Notes: generated by a model from the sequence alone, not told the origin. A stretch of 64,000 nucleotides of DNA from an uncultured Oscillospiraceae bacterium (GCA_947589225.1 CANQBC010000006.1:25331-89330); one strand, 5' to 3'; counted from the first letter of the stretch, positions 40,719-49,877 are shown. Program-made: numbers and translations.

Positions 40719-41380
40719 GATGGCGGGATGAAGTAATTCGTGTGGCTTTTGAAGAGATCGGCACGACGGAGCTGCCCCCCGGGAGCAACAAGGTCAAGTA
40801 CAACACCTGGTACTACGGCCGGGAGGTGTCCGGGGCGGCTTACCCATGGTGCATGGCGTTCGTCCAGTGGGTGTTTGCCAGCGCGGGGCAGGCGCTGCCC
40901 TTTAAGACGGCGTCATGTTCCGCGCTTCTTGACTGGTACGGAAAGTATAGGCCGGAGTCCGTCGTGACCGATCCGGAGCGCGGATCGATTCCCATTTATA
41001 CCTTTGGACACACGGGAATCGTAGACGCGGTCGATCCCGATGGCACATTTTACGCCGTCGAGGGCAATACCTCCGCCTCGGAGAAGGGCAGTCAGTCCAA
41101 CGGCGGCGGGGTGTTCAGAAAGCAAAGGAGCGTAAGCCAGGTCAAAAAATTTATCGTGCCGTATGGGGAGGATGAGGATATGCTTGACGGGAAGGAGATC
41201 CTGGACAGAGTACAGAAGTACCTGAATACCCAAAAGGTACCGGACTGGGCCGGGGCGGAGCTGGAGGAGGCCAGAAAGCTGGGTATCACAGACGGGACGT
41301 ACCCCATGCAGATGATACCACGCTATCAGGCGGCCATCATGGCAAAGCGCGCCGTGGACGCCGCCGTGGAGAGGATCTGA
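40715..41380 (+). CDS. CHAP-domain endolysin
   Basis: The 221-residue protein overlaps the holin-like gene (ATGA). Residues about 5-140 are a CHAP amidase/peptidase with C46 (PWCMAFVQWVF), H99 (FGHTGIV) and E116/N117 (AVEGNT) as the catalytic set. The C-terminal 70 residues (DMLDGKEILDRVQKYLNTQKVPDWAGAELEEARKLGITDG) look like an SLH-related or helical wall-binding segment. CHAP enzymes cleave peptidoglycan cross-links or amide bonds to release virions. All catalytic residues are intact. Confidence 0.85.
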   Translation: MRWRDEVIRVAFEEIGTTELPPGSNKVKYNTWYYGREVSGAAYPWCMAFVQWVFASAGQALPFKTASCSALLDWYGKYRPESVVTDPERGSIPIYTFGHTGIVDAVDPDGTFYAVEGNTSASEKGSQSNGGGVFRKQRSVSQVKKFIVPYGEDEDMLDGKEILDRVQKYLNTQKVPDWAGAELEEARKLGITDGTYPMQMIPRYQAAIMAKRAVDAAVERI

Positions 41381-41472
41381 CCAATGAGCGGGGCGGGCTG
41401 TGGCGTCCCGTCCCGCCCCCCGCCGTCCTTCCGGCGGCGGGGGCGTTTCGGATATAGGAAAGGAGTGAGACG

Positions 41473-41886
41473 GTGAAAACGGTCAAAGACATATTTGAGG
41501 CCGCCATGAGCCTTATGGACGAGCTTGACGGGGAGGGCAATGCCCAGACCCGGGACACGGAGGAGTACGGTTACCGCACGCCGGGGATCGTAAACATGAT
41601 GATCTCCGAGTACCGCATACTTGCCGGAATGGGCGGCGGGTTCGCGGGGGTGGAGAGCATGGAGGATCCGGTCCTGAAGATCGACGATCCCTACGCGCTG
41701 GGGGTCATGCAGTACGGGCTGGCGGCAAATCTGCTGGTGGACGAGAACCCCGCGGCGGCAAGCTTTTTTGAACAGAGGTATGAGGAGCTGAGGAACCTGT
41801 ACTTTTCCAGAAGGCCCTCGGAGGTGGACGGGAGCGTGGAGGATCTGTACGGGGGGATCGAGTTCGGAAGGTTCGCGGGATGGTAA
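41473..41886 (+). CDS. Phage head-tail connector-like protein
   Basis: GTG 41473 follows AAAGGAG by 7 bases. The 137-residue acidic helical protein (VKDIFEAAMSLMDELDGEG, GIVNMMISEYRILAGMGG, DDPYALGVMQYGLAANLLVDENPAAASFFEQRYEELRNLY) resembles small connector proteins that bind below the portal. The helix pair with an aromatic ELRNLY end is typical. It is the last phage gene, after the endolysin, which is an unusual place for a connector. Confidence 0.6.
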   Translation: MKTVKDIFEAAMSLMDELDGEGNAQTRDTEEYGYRTPGIVNMMISEYRILAGMGGGFAGVESMEDPVLKIDDPYALGVMQYGLAANLLVDENPAAASFFEQRYEELRNLYFSRRPSEVDGSVEDLYGGIEFGRFAGW

Positions 41887-42218
41887 GGCTCCCGGCGGGG
41901 ATGCGTTTACCGCCGGCCGCCCGCGCGGCGGGCGAGGGGGCCTGAACGCGCGGGCAAAGGCCGTCGTCCCCGGGTACGGCGGGCGCGGCATCCGGCGCCG
42001 CGCCGCCGTGTCCGGCGGCGTGGCCGGCCCCCCAGGCCGTATGCGCAGCAAAAACGGCGGGGGCGTTTTTCGGGATGACGGCCCCGGAAAAATTCTGTGA
42101 CGGAGCGCCGCATTTAAAATCGGGGAAGCATTTTTTGCCGTTTGGGGGTGGAAAAAAGCCGGCTCCGGTGTTATAATGGATCCATATGCGTATAGAGCTC
42201 TGAAAGAGGGATGAGATT
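41887..42218. other. Very GC-rich gap between the prophage-like element and ppk1
   Basis: The 330 bases show repeated CG-rich palindromes (for example around 41910-41935 and 41985-42030) and no supported gene. No att-like duplication of the tRNA region is seen. A TATAAT box at 42172-42177 with a poor -35 (TGGAAA, 17 bases away) may be the ppk1 promoter. Confidence 0.5.
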
Positions 42219-44555
42219 ATGGACAACAATGTGAATTATGAGACGGAGGAGAGCGGGTTTTTCGCCAACCGGGAGCTTTCGTGGCTTTCGTTCAACGAGA
42301 GGGTGCTGGAGGAAGCGCGGGACGTGAGAAATCCCCTGGGGGAGAGACTCAACTTCCTCTCCATATTCCAGTCCAACCTGGACGAGTTTTATATGGTGCG
42401 CGTGGGGACGCTCATCGATACGCTGAAGGACGGGGTCACCGACGACAAGATGGGGCTCACGTCCGCCCAGCAGATAAAGGCGATCCTGAACCGCACGGGG
42501 GAGCTTCTGGAGCGGCGCGACGCCATTTTCAGGGATCTTCTTACGGCGCTCCACGACTACGGGGTGGAGCTGGTGCGGTTTGTGAGCCTGCAGGACAAGG
42601 CGAGAGCGTTTTTGGAGAAGTATTTTGTCTCCGACGTGATGCCCCTGCTGTCGCCCCAGATTATCGGGCGAAAACAGCCGTTCCCATTTCTGAAGAACAA
42701 GACCACCTACGCCGTGGCGAAGCTGACCACCAAAAGTGGCGGGACGCGGCTGGGGATCGTGCCCTGCGGTGAGGGGGGGCTGAGGCGCCTTGTGCCGCTG
42801 CCCGGTGAGGGGCTTCGGTTCGTGCTGATGGAGGATCTTATCCGTCACTTCCTGCCTCGGATATTTGACCACTACCGGGTGGAGAGCTCGGTACTTATCC
42901 GTCTTGTGCGCAACGCGGACATCGATGTGGAGGAGGCGGGGACGGACGCGGATTTCAAGTCCGCCGAGGACTACCGCAAGACCATGGAGAAGCTGGTGCG
43001 CTCCCGTACCCGCCGCGAGCCGGTGAGGCTCGACTACACCGGGCGGCTGGACGACGATGTGCGGTCGGTTTTGCGCCGGTATCTGGGGCTTTCCAAAAGA
43101 CATCTGTTCCAGAGCGCCATCCCGCTGGATCTGAGCTTCGTGGGCTTTTTGAGGGACGTGCTGCGGGACAAGACGGAGCTTTTCTATCCCCGCCGGGTGC
43201 CCCAGAACAGCGTGAATATCGACGCCCACAAGCCCATCGCGCCGCAGATACGGGAGCACGACGTGCTGCTCTCCTACCCCTATGAGTCCATCAGGCCCTT
43301 CCAGCGTCTTCTCAACGAGGCCGGGCAGGATCCGGAGGTCATTTCCATCAAGATGACGCTCTACCGCGTGGCCCACAACAGCAAGATCGTGGAGGCGCTG
43401 TGCGACGCGGCCGAGAACGGCAAGGAGGTCGTAGTGCTGGTGGAACTGCGGGCGCGCTTCGACGAGGAGAACAACATCGGCTGGTCCCGGGTGCTGGAGC
43501 AGGCCGGGTGCCGGGTGATCTACGGTCTTGACAGGATGAAGGTACACTCAAAGCTCCTGCTTATCACAAGACGCCATGAGGGGGAGATAGAGTACATCAC
43601 CCAGGTGGGAACCGGGAACTATAACGAGGACACGGTGCGGCTTTATTCAGACTACGCGCTGATGACCGCGAACCGCGAGATCGGCGCGGAGGCCGCCAGG
43701 GTGTTCAATTGCCTTTCCATGGGGGAGATCATCGAGGACACAAAACATCTGCTGGTGGCCCCGGCGTGCCTCAGAAGCCGCATTTTTGAGATGATCGACG
43801 GCGAGATCGCCAAGGCCAGGGAGGGAAGGCCGTCGTATCTGGGCTTCAAGCTCAACGGGCTTACGGACAAGGGACTCATTGAGAAGCTGGTGGAGGCAAG
43901 TCAGGCGGGGGTGAAGATCGACCTGCTCATCCGCGGCATATGCTGTCTCGTATCGGGGATCCCCGGCGTCACGGACAATATAAGCGTCTACTCCATCGTC
44001 GGTCGATTCCTGGAGCACGCGAGAGTTTACATAATTGGAGCCGGGGAGGAGCGGCGCGTTTACATTTCCTCCGCGGACTTCATGACGCGGAACACCCAGC
44101 GGCGTGTGGAGGTGGCGGCTCCGATCTATGATGCCGCCGTGAGGGCGCGCATTGTGAGAATGTTCCGGGTACAGCTTGCGGACAACGTGAAGCTGCGCAG
44201 GCAGAACCCGGACGGGAGCTACACCTATGTAAATCAGGGCGAGGGAGAGCTGTGCTCCCAGGAGCTTTTCTATGACGAGGCCTACGCCGGGATGTGGCGA
44301 ACCTGTGACGTGCCGGCGGAGGCCGCGGAGACTTCGCCCGCCGCGGGCGCCGCGGAAGAGGCCGTGGGGACGGAGACGAAAGAGCCGTCGGTTGAGCCGG
44401 AACCGGGGACGTCCGCCGCCGTAGAGGCGGAGATGAAAACCGGGAGGGGGCGTGTCACGGTGGAGATCCCGGAAATGAAAAGGAAGGAAAAACGGAAGAG
44501 CGGCGAAAGCCCCATGATCTACAGATTACTGGCGAGGATAAGAAGGAAGAAGTAA
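42219..44555 (+). CDS. ppk1: Polyphosphate kinase 1
   Basis: The 778-residue protein has the four PPK1 domains: N-terminal FFANRELSWLSFNERVLEEA, the head domain, and two phospholipase D-like catalytic domains. The phosphorylated residue is H443 (MKVHSKLLLITR), and VLVELRARFDEENNIGWSRVLEQAG and TQVGTGNYNEDTVRLYSDY complete the site. PPK1 reversibly makes long-chain polyphosphate from ATP at the membrane. The last ~90 residues are a Glu/Ala/Thr-rich extension ending in a basic tail, beyond the usual ~690-residue core. A GAGGGATGAG stretch near the ATG may serve as a weak ribosome site. Confidence 0.95.
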   Translation: MDNNVNYETEESGFFANRELSWLSFNERVLEEARDVRNPLGERLNFLSIFQSNLDEFYMVRVGTLIDTLKDGVTDDKMGLTSAQQIKAILNRTGELLERRDAIFRDLLTALHDYGVELVRFVSLQDKARAFLEKYFVSDVMPLLSPQIIGRKQPFPFLKNKTTYAVAKLTTKSGGTRLGIVPCGEGGLRRLVPLPGEGLRFVLMEDLIRHFLPRIFDHYRVESSVLIRLVRNADIDVEEAGTDADFKSAEDYRKTMEKLVRSRTRREPVRLDYTGRLDDDVRSVLRRYLGLSKRHLFQSAIPLDLSFVGFLRDVLRDKTELFYPRRVPQNSVNIDAHKPIAPQIREHDVLLSYPYESIRPFQRLLNEAGQDPEVISIKMTLYRVAHNSKIVEALCDAAENGKEVVVLVELRARFDEENNIGWSRVLEQAGCRVIYGLDRMKVHSKLLLITRRHEGEIEYITQVGTGNYNEDTVRLYSDYALMTANREIGAEAARVFNCLSMGEIIEDTKHLLVAPACLRSRIFEMIDGEIAKAREGRPSYLGFKLNGLTDKGLIEKLVEASQAGVKIDLLIRGICCLVSGIPGVTDNISVYSIVGRFLEHARVYIIGAGEERRVYISSADFMTRNTQRRVEVAAPIYDAAVRARIVRMFRVQLADNVKLRRQNPDGSYTYVNQGEGELCSQELFYDEAYAGMWRTCDVPAEAAETSPAAGAAEEAVGTETKEPSVEPEPGTSAAVEAEMKTGRGRVTVEIPEMKRKEKRKSGESPMIYRLLARIRRKK

Positions 44556-44631
44556 TACTAATACCCATTTAGTATCAATCGCGGGGAGGCGGACGGACTT
44601 CCGAAAAAGTCCGGGTCTTTTCCGGTAAACC

Positions 44632-44673
44632 GAGGGGGGCGGGTCAAAATGACCCGCCCCCCTCAGATTTTTT
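44632..44673 (+). terminator. Terminator of ppk1
   Basis: A perfect 15-bp stem (44632-44646 with 44650-44664) followed by six T (44668-44673). The T-tract runs into the last codon of the convergent lysC gene. Confidence 0.9.
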
Positions 44674-45881
44674 CAGTCGCCGAAGAACTTGTCGTGGACG
44701 GCCTGGACGGCGCGGTCGGCGTCGTCCTCGTCCACCAGGACGCTGACCTTGATCTCGCTGGTGGAGATCATTTTAATATTGATCTTCTTCTTGGCCAGGG
44801 CGTCGAACATCTTCACGGCGACGCCGCTGGTCATGAGCATACCGGCGCCAACGATGCTGATTTTGGCCACATGGGCGTCCAGATCCAGCTTCTGATAGCC
44901 CAGGGAATCGGCGCTCTTCTCCAGGGCCTCCTTCGCGGCCTCTGCGTCGGCGCGGGTGACGGTGAAAGTCACGTCCTGATTGCCGTCGCGGCCAAGGGAC
45001 TGGATGATGATGTCCACGTTGATTTTCTCGTTGGCGAGGATGCGGAAGATCTTGAAGGCGATACCGGGTTCGTCCTTGATGCCCACCAGGGTGAAACGCG
45101 CCACGTTGACGTCCTTGGCCACTCCGCTGACTTCTACCTGTTCCAATTTTTTTACCTCCCTGACTTTTGTACCGGGTTTCCTCTCGTAGCTGGAGAGGAC
45201 TTCCAGATCCACGTTGTATCTCTTTGCCATCTCCACGGAGCGGTTGTGGAGCACCTTGGCGCCCATGCTGGCAAGCTCCAGCATCTCGTCGAAGGTGATC
45301 TCGTCCAGCTTCTTGGCGCCCTTGACCTTGTTGGGGTCGGCGGTGTAGACGCCGTCCACGTCGGTGTAGATCTGGCAGAGGTCGGCGTGCATGGCGGCCG
45401 CGATGGCCACGGCTGATGTATCGGAGCCGCCGCGTCCCAGGGTGGTTATGTCGTCGTATTTGTTGATGCCCTGGAAGCCCGTGACGAGGACCACGCGTCT
45501 TGCGTCCAGCTCCTTGCGGATGCGCTCGGAACCCACGGATTTGATGGCGGCGTTGGAGTAGTTGGTATTCGTCTTAAAGTCCACCTGCCAGCCGGTGAGG
45601 CTTATGGCGGGGACGCCCATGCCGTTCAGCATCATGGCGCACAGCGCCACCGACTGCTGTTCGCCGGTACTGAGGAGCATATCCATCTCCCGCTTGGAGG
45701 GCCTGGGGTTGTACTCAAGGGCCCTGGCAATGAGACCGTCGGTGGTCTTGCCCTGGGCGGAGAGGACGACGATGACGTCGTTGCCCGCGTGGTAACATTC
45801 CGAGATGATTCCGGCGACCCTGCGTACCTTCTCCACGTCGGCCACGGAGCTTCCGCCGAATTTTTGTACTATGAGTGCCAT
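44673..45881 (-). CDS. lysC: Aspartate kinase
   Basis: The 402-residue protein starts at ATG 45881 with AAGGAGG 8 bases upstream. The kinase domain (IVQKFGGSSVADVEKV, TGFQGINKYDDITTLGRGGSDTSAVAIAA) is followed by two ACT domains (from about 270; VGIKDEPGIAFKIFRILANEKINVDIIIQ, ISIVGAGMLMTSGVAVKMFDAL). It phosphorylates aspartate, the first step to lysine, threonine and methionine, and the ACT pair is the usual site of feedback inhibition. Hom follows on the same strand upstream, separated by a repeat element. Confidence 0.96.
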   Translation of the reverse strand: MALIVQKFGGSSVADVEKVRRVAGIISECYHAGNDVIVVLSAQGKTTDGLIARALEYNPRPSKREMDMLLSTGEQQSVALCAMMLNGMGVPAISLTGWQVDFKTNTNYSNAAIKSVGSERIRKELDARRVVLVTGFQGINKYDDITTLGRGGSDTSAVAIAAAMHADLCQIYTDVDGVYTADPNKVKGAKKLDEITFDEMLELASMGAKVLHNRSVEMAKRYNVDLEVLSSYERKPGTKVREVKKLEQVEVSGVAKDVNVARFTLVGIKDEPGIAFKIFRILANEKINVDIIIQSLGRDGNQDVTFTVTRADAEAAKEALEKSADSLGYQKLDLDAHVAKISIVGAGMLMTSGVAVKMFDALAKKKINIKMISTSEIKVSVLVDEDDADRAVQAVHDKFFGD

Positions 45882-45917
45882 ACTTGGCCTCCTTCGATCA
45901 GATTACATTTACTAAAT

Positions 45918-46022
45918 GGGGCCCCCGCACGATCGTAGATCGTGTGGGGAGAGGAGGAGCGAAGCCGGCGGGTGAGCCGCCTCAGGCGGCGAGCTGACGC
46001 GGCTTCCGCGACGACGAAGCGC
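45918..46022. repeat. Inverted third copy of the ~100-bp interspersed repeat
   Basis: Read as its reverse complement, the segment matches both ends of the tandem copies at 18341-18532, including the CTCCTCCTCTCCCC block and the terminal hairpin (here GATCG-type arms with the same loop position). It fills the gap between hom and lysC. Confidence 0.7.
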
Positions 46023-46041
46023 TGTATCATTTTATGCCGGT

Positions 46042-47262
46042 TCACAGGATACGGAACCGGCTACGAACCTCCATGCCGGCGCATTTTTCCGAAAGCTCCC
46101 GGCCGGTCATTTCATCAGTGGCGAAGGCGTACTCCTCCGGGCCGGCGCCGGGATATTCGCCGGGGTAGCTTATGAGGCGGACGCGGCCGAAGGCGCGGCC
46201 GATCTCTTCAAGGCCGGAGCCGGTGCGCAGATACCAGCGGGTGGCGACGTCCCCCGCGTCCACCACATAACCGGGCTCCGACTCGTCCCAGCCCAGGTAT
46301 TTACGGGCCTTGAGGTGCTTCACCGCGTCGATGACGTCGGCCACCACGGCGCTGGCGGTGGGGCGCTTGCCCGCGCCCGCCCCGTAGAACATGCACTCGC
46401 CCAGGGCGTTGCCGTGGACGACGATGCCGTTCATAACGCCGTCCACGTTGGAGAGAAGGCTGGTCTTGGAGATGAGGTGGGGAGCCACATAGGCGGTGAT
46501 ATGGCCGCCGGGGAGACGCCAGGCCCTGCCCAGGAGCTTGATCTTGTATCCCAGGCGCCGGGCGTACTCGACGTCCTCCAATGTGACGCCGGAGATGCCC
46601 TCGACGAAGATCCGCTCCGGATCCACGCTTTTGCCGAAGCACAGGTCGGCGAGAATACATATTTTCCGCGCGGCGTCATATCCTTCAACGTCGGCGGTGG
46701 GGTCGGCCTCGGCGTAGCCCAGGCGCTGAGCGTCCTTCAGGATCTCCCCGAAGGGCGCGCCGTCGGTGATCATCCTGGTGAGGATGTAGTTGGTGGTGCC
46801 GTTGAGGATGCCGTAGATCTCGTCGATCTCATTGGCGGTGAGGCACTGGGTGATGGGACGGATGATGGGGATGCCGCCGCCCACGCTGGCCTCGAAGAGG
46901 TAATTGACGTTTCTCTGTTTGGCGATCTCCAGAAGCTCGTGGCCCCTTGTGGAAACGAGCTCCTTGTTGGAGGTGACCACGCTCTTGCCGGCAAGCAAAG
47001 CCCGCTTTGTGAACTCATATGCCTTGCCCGCGCCGCCGATGGTCTCCACAACCACCCGCACGTCGGGGTCGCTTTCAATGACCGAGAAGTCCCTGACCAT
47101 CTTGTCCGCGAAGGGAGAGCCGGGAAAGTCCCGGATGTCCAGAATATATTTGACGCGGATCTCCTCGGCGGCGTTGTGGGCGATGCTCTGAGCGTTCTCA
47201 CGCATGACCTCCGCCACGCCCGAGCCGACGGTACCGAATCCAAGTATGGCGATATTTACCAT
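46042..47262 (-). CDS. hom: Homoserine dehydrogenase
   Basis: The 406-residue protein has the NAD(P)-binding start MVNIAILGFGTVGSGVAEVM, the catalytic region LFEASVGGGIPIIRPI and GILNGTTNYILTRM, and the Lys/Asp-containing segment GYAEADPTADVEGYDAARK. It reduces aspartate semialdehyde to homoserine on the path to threonine and methionine. Family members often have about 430 residues with a C-terminal ACT domain; here the tail is shorter and the ACT fold is weak, so feedback control by threonine may be altered. A good promoter lies upstream. Confidence 0.95.
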   Translation of the reverse strand: MVNIAILGFGTVGSGVAEVMRENAQSIAHNAAEEIRVKYILDIRDFPGSPFADKMVRDFSVIESDPDVRVVVETIGGAGKAYEFTKRALLAGKSVVTSNKELVSTRGHELLEIAKQRNVNYLFEASVGGGIPIIRPITQCLTANEIDEIYGILNGTTNYILTRMITDGAPFGEILKDAQRLGYAEADPTADVEGYDAARKICILADLCFGKSVDPERIFVEGISGVTLEDVEYARRLGYKIKLLGRAWRLPGGHITAYVAPHLISKTSLLSNVDGVMNGIVVHGNALGECMFYGAGAGKRPTASAVVADVIDAVKHLKARKYLGWDESEPGYVVDAGDVATRWYLRTGSGLEEIGRAFGRVRLISYPGEYPGAGPEEYAFATDEMTGRELSEKCAGMEVRSRFRIL

Positions 47263-47344
47263 GAAGCTTCCTCTTTTCGCGATGAATATATTTCCTTACC
47301 GGAAACAAAGAATAATTCAGAACGCACGGATAACATTCTGACTT

Positions 47345-47373
47345 ATTTTATCACAGACCGTCCTTCAACGCAA
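47345..47373 (-). promoter_or_regulatory. Promoter of hom
   Basis: TTGCGT (47368-47373), 17 bases, TAAAAT (47345-47350) on the minus strand, about 80 bases before the hom start. Confidence 0.6.
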
Positions 47374-47464
47374 CAGATTATTTATCTTGCGGAAGTGAAA
47401 ATTTGCGCGAAATACGGGACCAAAAATGTCATTTTTCACAAAACGGGCCGGGGGAGGGGAGTCA

Positions 47465-48532
47465 ATGGGAAAGCGTTGGCCGCGCCCGCTGGGCGTATGT
47501 CTGTGGGCGCTGGGGATCGCGGCGGCGGTGTGGGTGTTTTTAAAATTCCTTCTTCCGTGTCTGTGGCCCTTCCTGCTGGCCTTTCTCACCGCGGCGGTGT
47601 GCGAGCCGGCGGTGGGGTTTTTGTCGGATAAGTGCCATCTGCGCCGCGGGATCGCCTCGGCGCTCTGTGTGCTGGTGATCCTGGCCTCCCTTGTGGGTTT
47701 TTTCCTCCTGGTGGTGGTGAGGCTTGTGGACGAGGCCGTGGGGCTTCTGGAGGAGCTGCCGCGGCTGGCCGCGGGACTCCCCGAGGTGCTTGACCGGGTG
47801 GAATTCACCCTGAGGCGAACCGTCGATTCCGTGCCCGAGGGGGTTCGGGAGTACCTTGACGGAGCGCTGAGGGCCATCGGGGAGCGGGCGGCCGAAATAC
47901 CCGCCGCCCTGTCGGCCTGGGCGTTGGAGAAGCTGAGAGCCGCGGCGGCGGGGGCGCCGGGAACGGTGCTCTCACTGGCCACTTACGCCATCGGCTCCTT
48001 TTTCATAAGCACGGGCTTTTCGTCCATAAGGGCGTTTATCGCAAGGCAGATACCGGAGTCCATGCAAAAAACCGTCCACAGCGTCAAGGAGGACATTCTG
48101 GACGGGGCGGGAAAGTGGCTCCGGGCGGAGACGGCGCTTCTTGGGATCACCTTCGTGGAGCTGACGGCGGCCTTCACGGTGATGGAGGTGGAGTACGGGG
48201 CGGCGATCGCGCTCCTCACCGCCCTCATTGACGCCCTGCCCGTGTTTGGGACGGGGGTGGTGCTGCTGCCCTGGGCGGCGGTCAATTTTATCGCCGGAAA
48301 CGCGGGGCGGGCGTGGGGGCTTGTGATCACCTACCTCGTTGTGACGATCGTGAGGGAGTGCCTTGAACCCAAGCTCATCGGAGATCAGTTCGGGGTGGCG
48401 CCCGCGGCGGCTCTTTTGGCCATGTACACGGGCTTTCGGCTGTGCGGCGTGGCGGGAATGGTGCTTTTTCCCTTCGGGCTGATGCTCCTCAATCAGATGA
48501 ACACAAAAGGATATATCAAGCTATGGAAATAG
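47465..48532 (+). CDS. AI-2E-family membrane protein, YtvI-like
   Basis: ATG 47465 (355 residues) has GGGGAG five bases upstream; an in-frame ATG at 47426 has none. Seven or eight membrane helices and the family landmarks (LLAFLTAAVCEPAVGFL, the large central amphipathic segment, LTALIDALPVFGTGVVLLPWA, REC-LEPKLIG-QFGV) match AI-2E transporters. The YtvI branch is tied to sporulation in Bacillus. The substrate is unknown. It overlaps the first TauE half-gene by ten bases. Confidence 0.88.
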   Translation: MGKRWPRPLGVCLWALGIAAAVWVFLKFLLPCLWPFLLAFLTAAVCEPAVGFLSDKCHLRRGIASALCVLVILASLVGFFLLVVVRLVDEAVGLLEELPRLAAGLPEVLDRVEFTLRRTVDSVPEGVREYLDGALRAIGERAAEIPAALSAWALEKLRAAAAGAPGTVLSLATYAIGSFFISTGFSSIRAFIARQIPESMQKTVHSVKEDILDGAGKWLRAETALLGITFVELTAAFTVMEVEYGAAIALLTALIDALPVFGTGVVLLPWAAVNFIAGNAGRAWGLVITYLVVTIVRECLEPKLIGDQFGVAPAAALLAMYTGFRLCGVAGMVLFPFGLMLLNQMNTKGYIKLWK

Positions 48533-48891
48533 ACAGGGTCAAAAAGGTCAGGCTCCTGGTCACGGGAGCGGTGTCGGGGTTGATCAACGGGTTTTTCGGA
48601 GGGGGCGGCGGCATGGCGCTGGTGCCGCTTTTGCGGGGCTGGGTCGGACTTGAGGATGCCAGAACCTTCGCCACCTCCGTGGCCGTGATGCTGCCCATGT
48701 GCGCGGTGTCGGCCGCGGCGTATGCCCTGAGGGTGGGGATCGATCTTCCCGCCGCGTGGCCCTTCCTTCTGGGAGGGCTGGCGGGAGGCGTCCTGTCAGG
48801 GGTGAGCTTTAAAAGGGTGCCGCGAGGGGTGCTGGTGCGGGGCTTTGCCCTGCTCATACTCTTCGGGGGAATAAGGAGCGTGTTGAGATGA
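48523..48891 (+). CDS. TauE/SafE-family half-transporter, first half
   Basis: ATG 48523 overlaps the end of the ytvI-like gene; AAAGGA lies 11 bases upstream. The 122-residue protein has three to four membrane helices and the TauE motif SGLINGFFGGGGGMALVPLL. Normal TauE/SafE proteins have about 250 residues made of two related halves; this gene codes for one half and the next gene for the other, with a four-base overlap. They probably assemble as a heterodimeric anion or sulfonate exporter. The substrate is unknown. Confidence 0.85.
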   Translation: MEIDRVKKVRLLVTGAVSGLINGFFGGGGGMALVPLLRGWVGLEDARTFATSVAVMLPMCAVSAAAYALRVGIDLPAAWPFLLGGLAGGVLSGVSFKRVPRGVLVRGFALLILFGGIRSVLR

Positions 48892-49238
48892 CTGTACTCA
48901 ATGCCCTGGCGGGACTTGTGTGCGGGGTGCTGTCCGGGTACGGCATCGGAGGCGGATCGCTGCTGCTCATCTGGATGACGCAGGTCTCCGGTCTTGAGCA
49001 GGCCGCGGCGCAGGGAGTGAACCTTTTGTATTTCCTGCCAACCTCCGCCGCGGCGGTGGTATCCCACTTCAAAAACGGCCTTGTGGAGAAGCGTGCGGCG
49101 CTGTGGATGGCCGTGCCGGGGATGGTCACGGCGGCCGGGGCCGCCTTCGCGGCCTCCTGCGTGGATCCTTCGCTTCTGAGGAGGCTTTTCGGCATATTTT
49201 GCGTGTTGGTCGGTGTTAAAATGTTGGTAAAGGGATAG
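48888..49238 (+). CDS. TauE/SafE-family half-transporter, second half
   Basis: The 116-residue protein (GLVCGVLSGYGIGGGSLLLIWMTQVSG) repeats the Gly-rich TauE helix signature and has three to four membrane helices. It starts inside the stop of the first half (ATGA). Its gene is followed by the TetR regulator, 85 bases away with its own promoter, so the regulator might control this transporter, though nothing in the sequence proves it. Confidence 0.85.
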   Translation: MTVLNALAGLVCGVLSGYGIGGGSLLLIWMTQVSGLEQAAAQGVNLLYFLPTSAAAVVSHFKNGLVEKRAALWMAVPGMVTAAGAAFAASCVDPSLLRRLFGIFCVLVGVKMLVKG

Positions 49239-49249
49239 GCCGCGTGGAC

Positions 49250-49278
49250 TTGACTATTTTGGTAAAAGCTATTACACT
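49250..49278 (+). promoter_or_regulatory. Promoter of the TetR-family gene
   Basis: TTGACT (49250-49255), 17 bases, TACACT (49273-49278), 45 bases before the start. Confidence 0.65.
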
Positions 49279-49322
49279 TGTATAAGATAGCGACCTTTAT
49301 TTTACAAATGCGGAGGCGCGGT

Positions 49323-49877
49323 ATGCTGGAACGCAAGTATGAAAACCCCATGGCGATACGCTCAAAAAACGCGTTGTCGGAGACGCTTTTGAAGCTGATG
49401 ATGTACAAGCCCTTCAAGGAGATAACTATCTCCGACATAACCGAGCGGGCGGGTCTTTCAAGGCAGACCTTTTACACGAATTTTCAAAAGAAGGAGGACA
49501 TCCTGGTGTACCTGCTTCACGGGCTGTTCCGGCGGTATCTGGACAAGATCACGCGGGTGCGGCCCGTGCCGGAGAATCTTCTTATCGACTACTTCCTCTT
49601 CTGGGGGGACAGCCGGGATTTTCTGACGCTTCTCTATAAGCAGGACATGGGGTATCTCTTTCAGGAGTGCAACAGGGCCTTTTTTCTGGAGGACACGGAT
49701 ATGCTCAACGACATGTTCACCTGCGAGGAGTGGCAGCTTCCGTACATAAAGGCGTCCATCGCCGGAGTGACTCACGAGCTTCTTTTCATGTGGCTGACCA
49801 GGGATCAGGGGCTGAGCGTAGACAGGCTGGGGACCATGACCCGGAACCTGCTGGACGGGCGGCTTTTCGCAAAGTAA
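49323..49877 (+). CDS. TetR-family transcription regulator
   Basis: ATG 49323 (184 residues) has GGAGG six bases upstream. Residues about 10-60 form the TetR helix-turn-helix (SKNALSETLLKLMMYKPFKEITISDITERAGLSRQTFYTNFQKKEDIL); the rest is the helical ligand and dimer domain, of the TetR C-terminal type found in Firmicute DhaS-like regulators. Ligand and targets are unknown. It lies between the TauE pair and the convergent ABC exporter operon. Confidence 0.9.
   Translation: MLERKYENPMAIRSKNALSETLLKLMMYKPFKEITISDITERAGLSRQTFYTNFQKKEDILVYLLHGLFRRYLDKITRVRPVPENLLIDYFLFWGDSRDFLTLLYKQDMGYLFQECNRAFFLEDTDMLNDMFTCEEWQLPYIKASIAGVTHELLFMWLTRDQGLSVDRLGTMTRNLLDGRLFAK

Noticed and set aside
26467..42218. 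Attachment sites (attL/attR) of the prophage-like element at tRNA-Lys and before ppk1
   Set aside because: No duplication of the tRNA 3' end is visible in the 41.9-42.2 kb region, and XRE and GyrI-like genes lie between the tRNA and the phage repressor.
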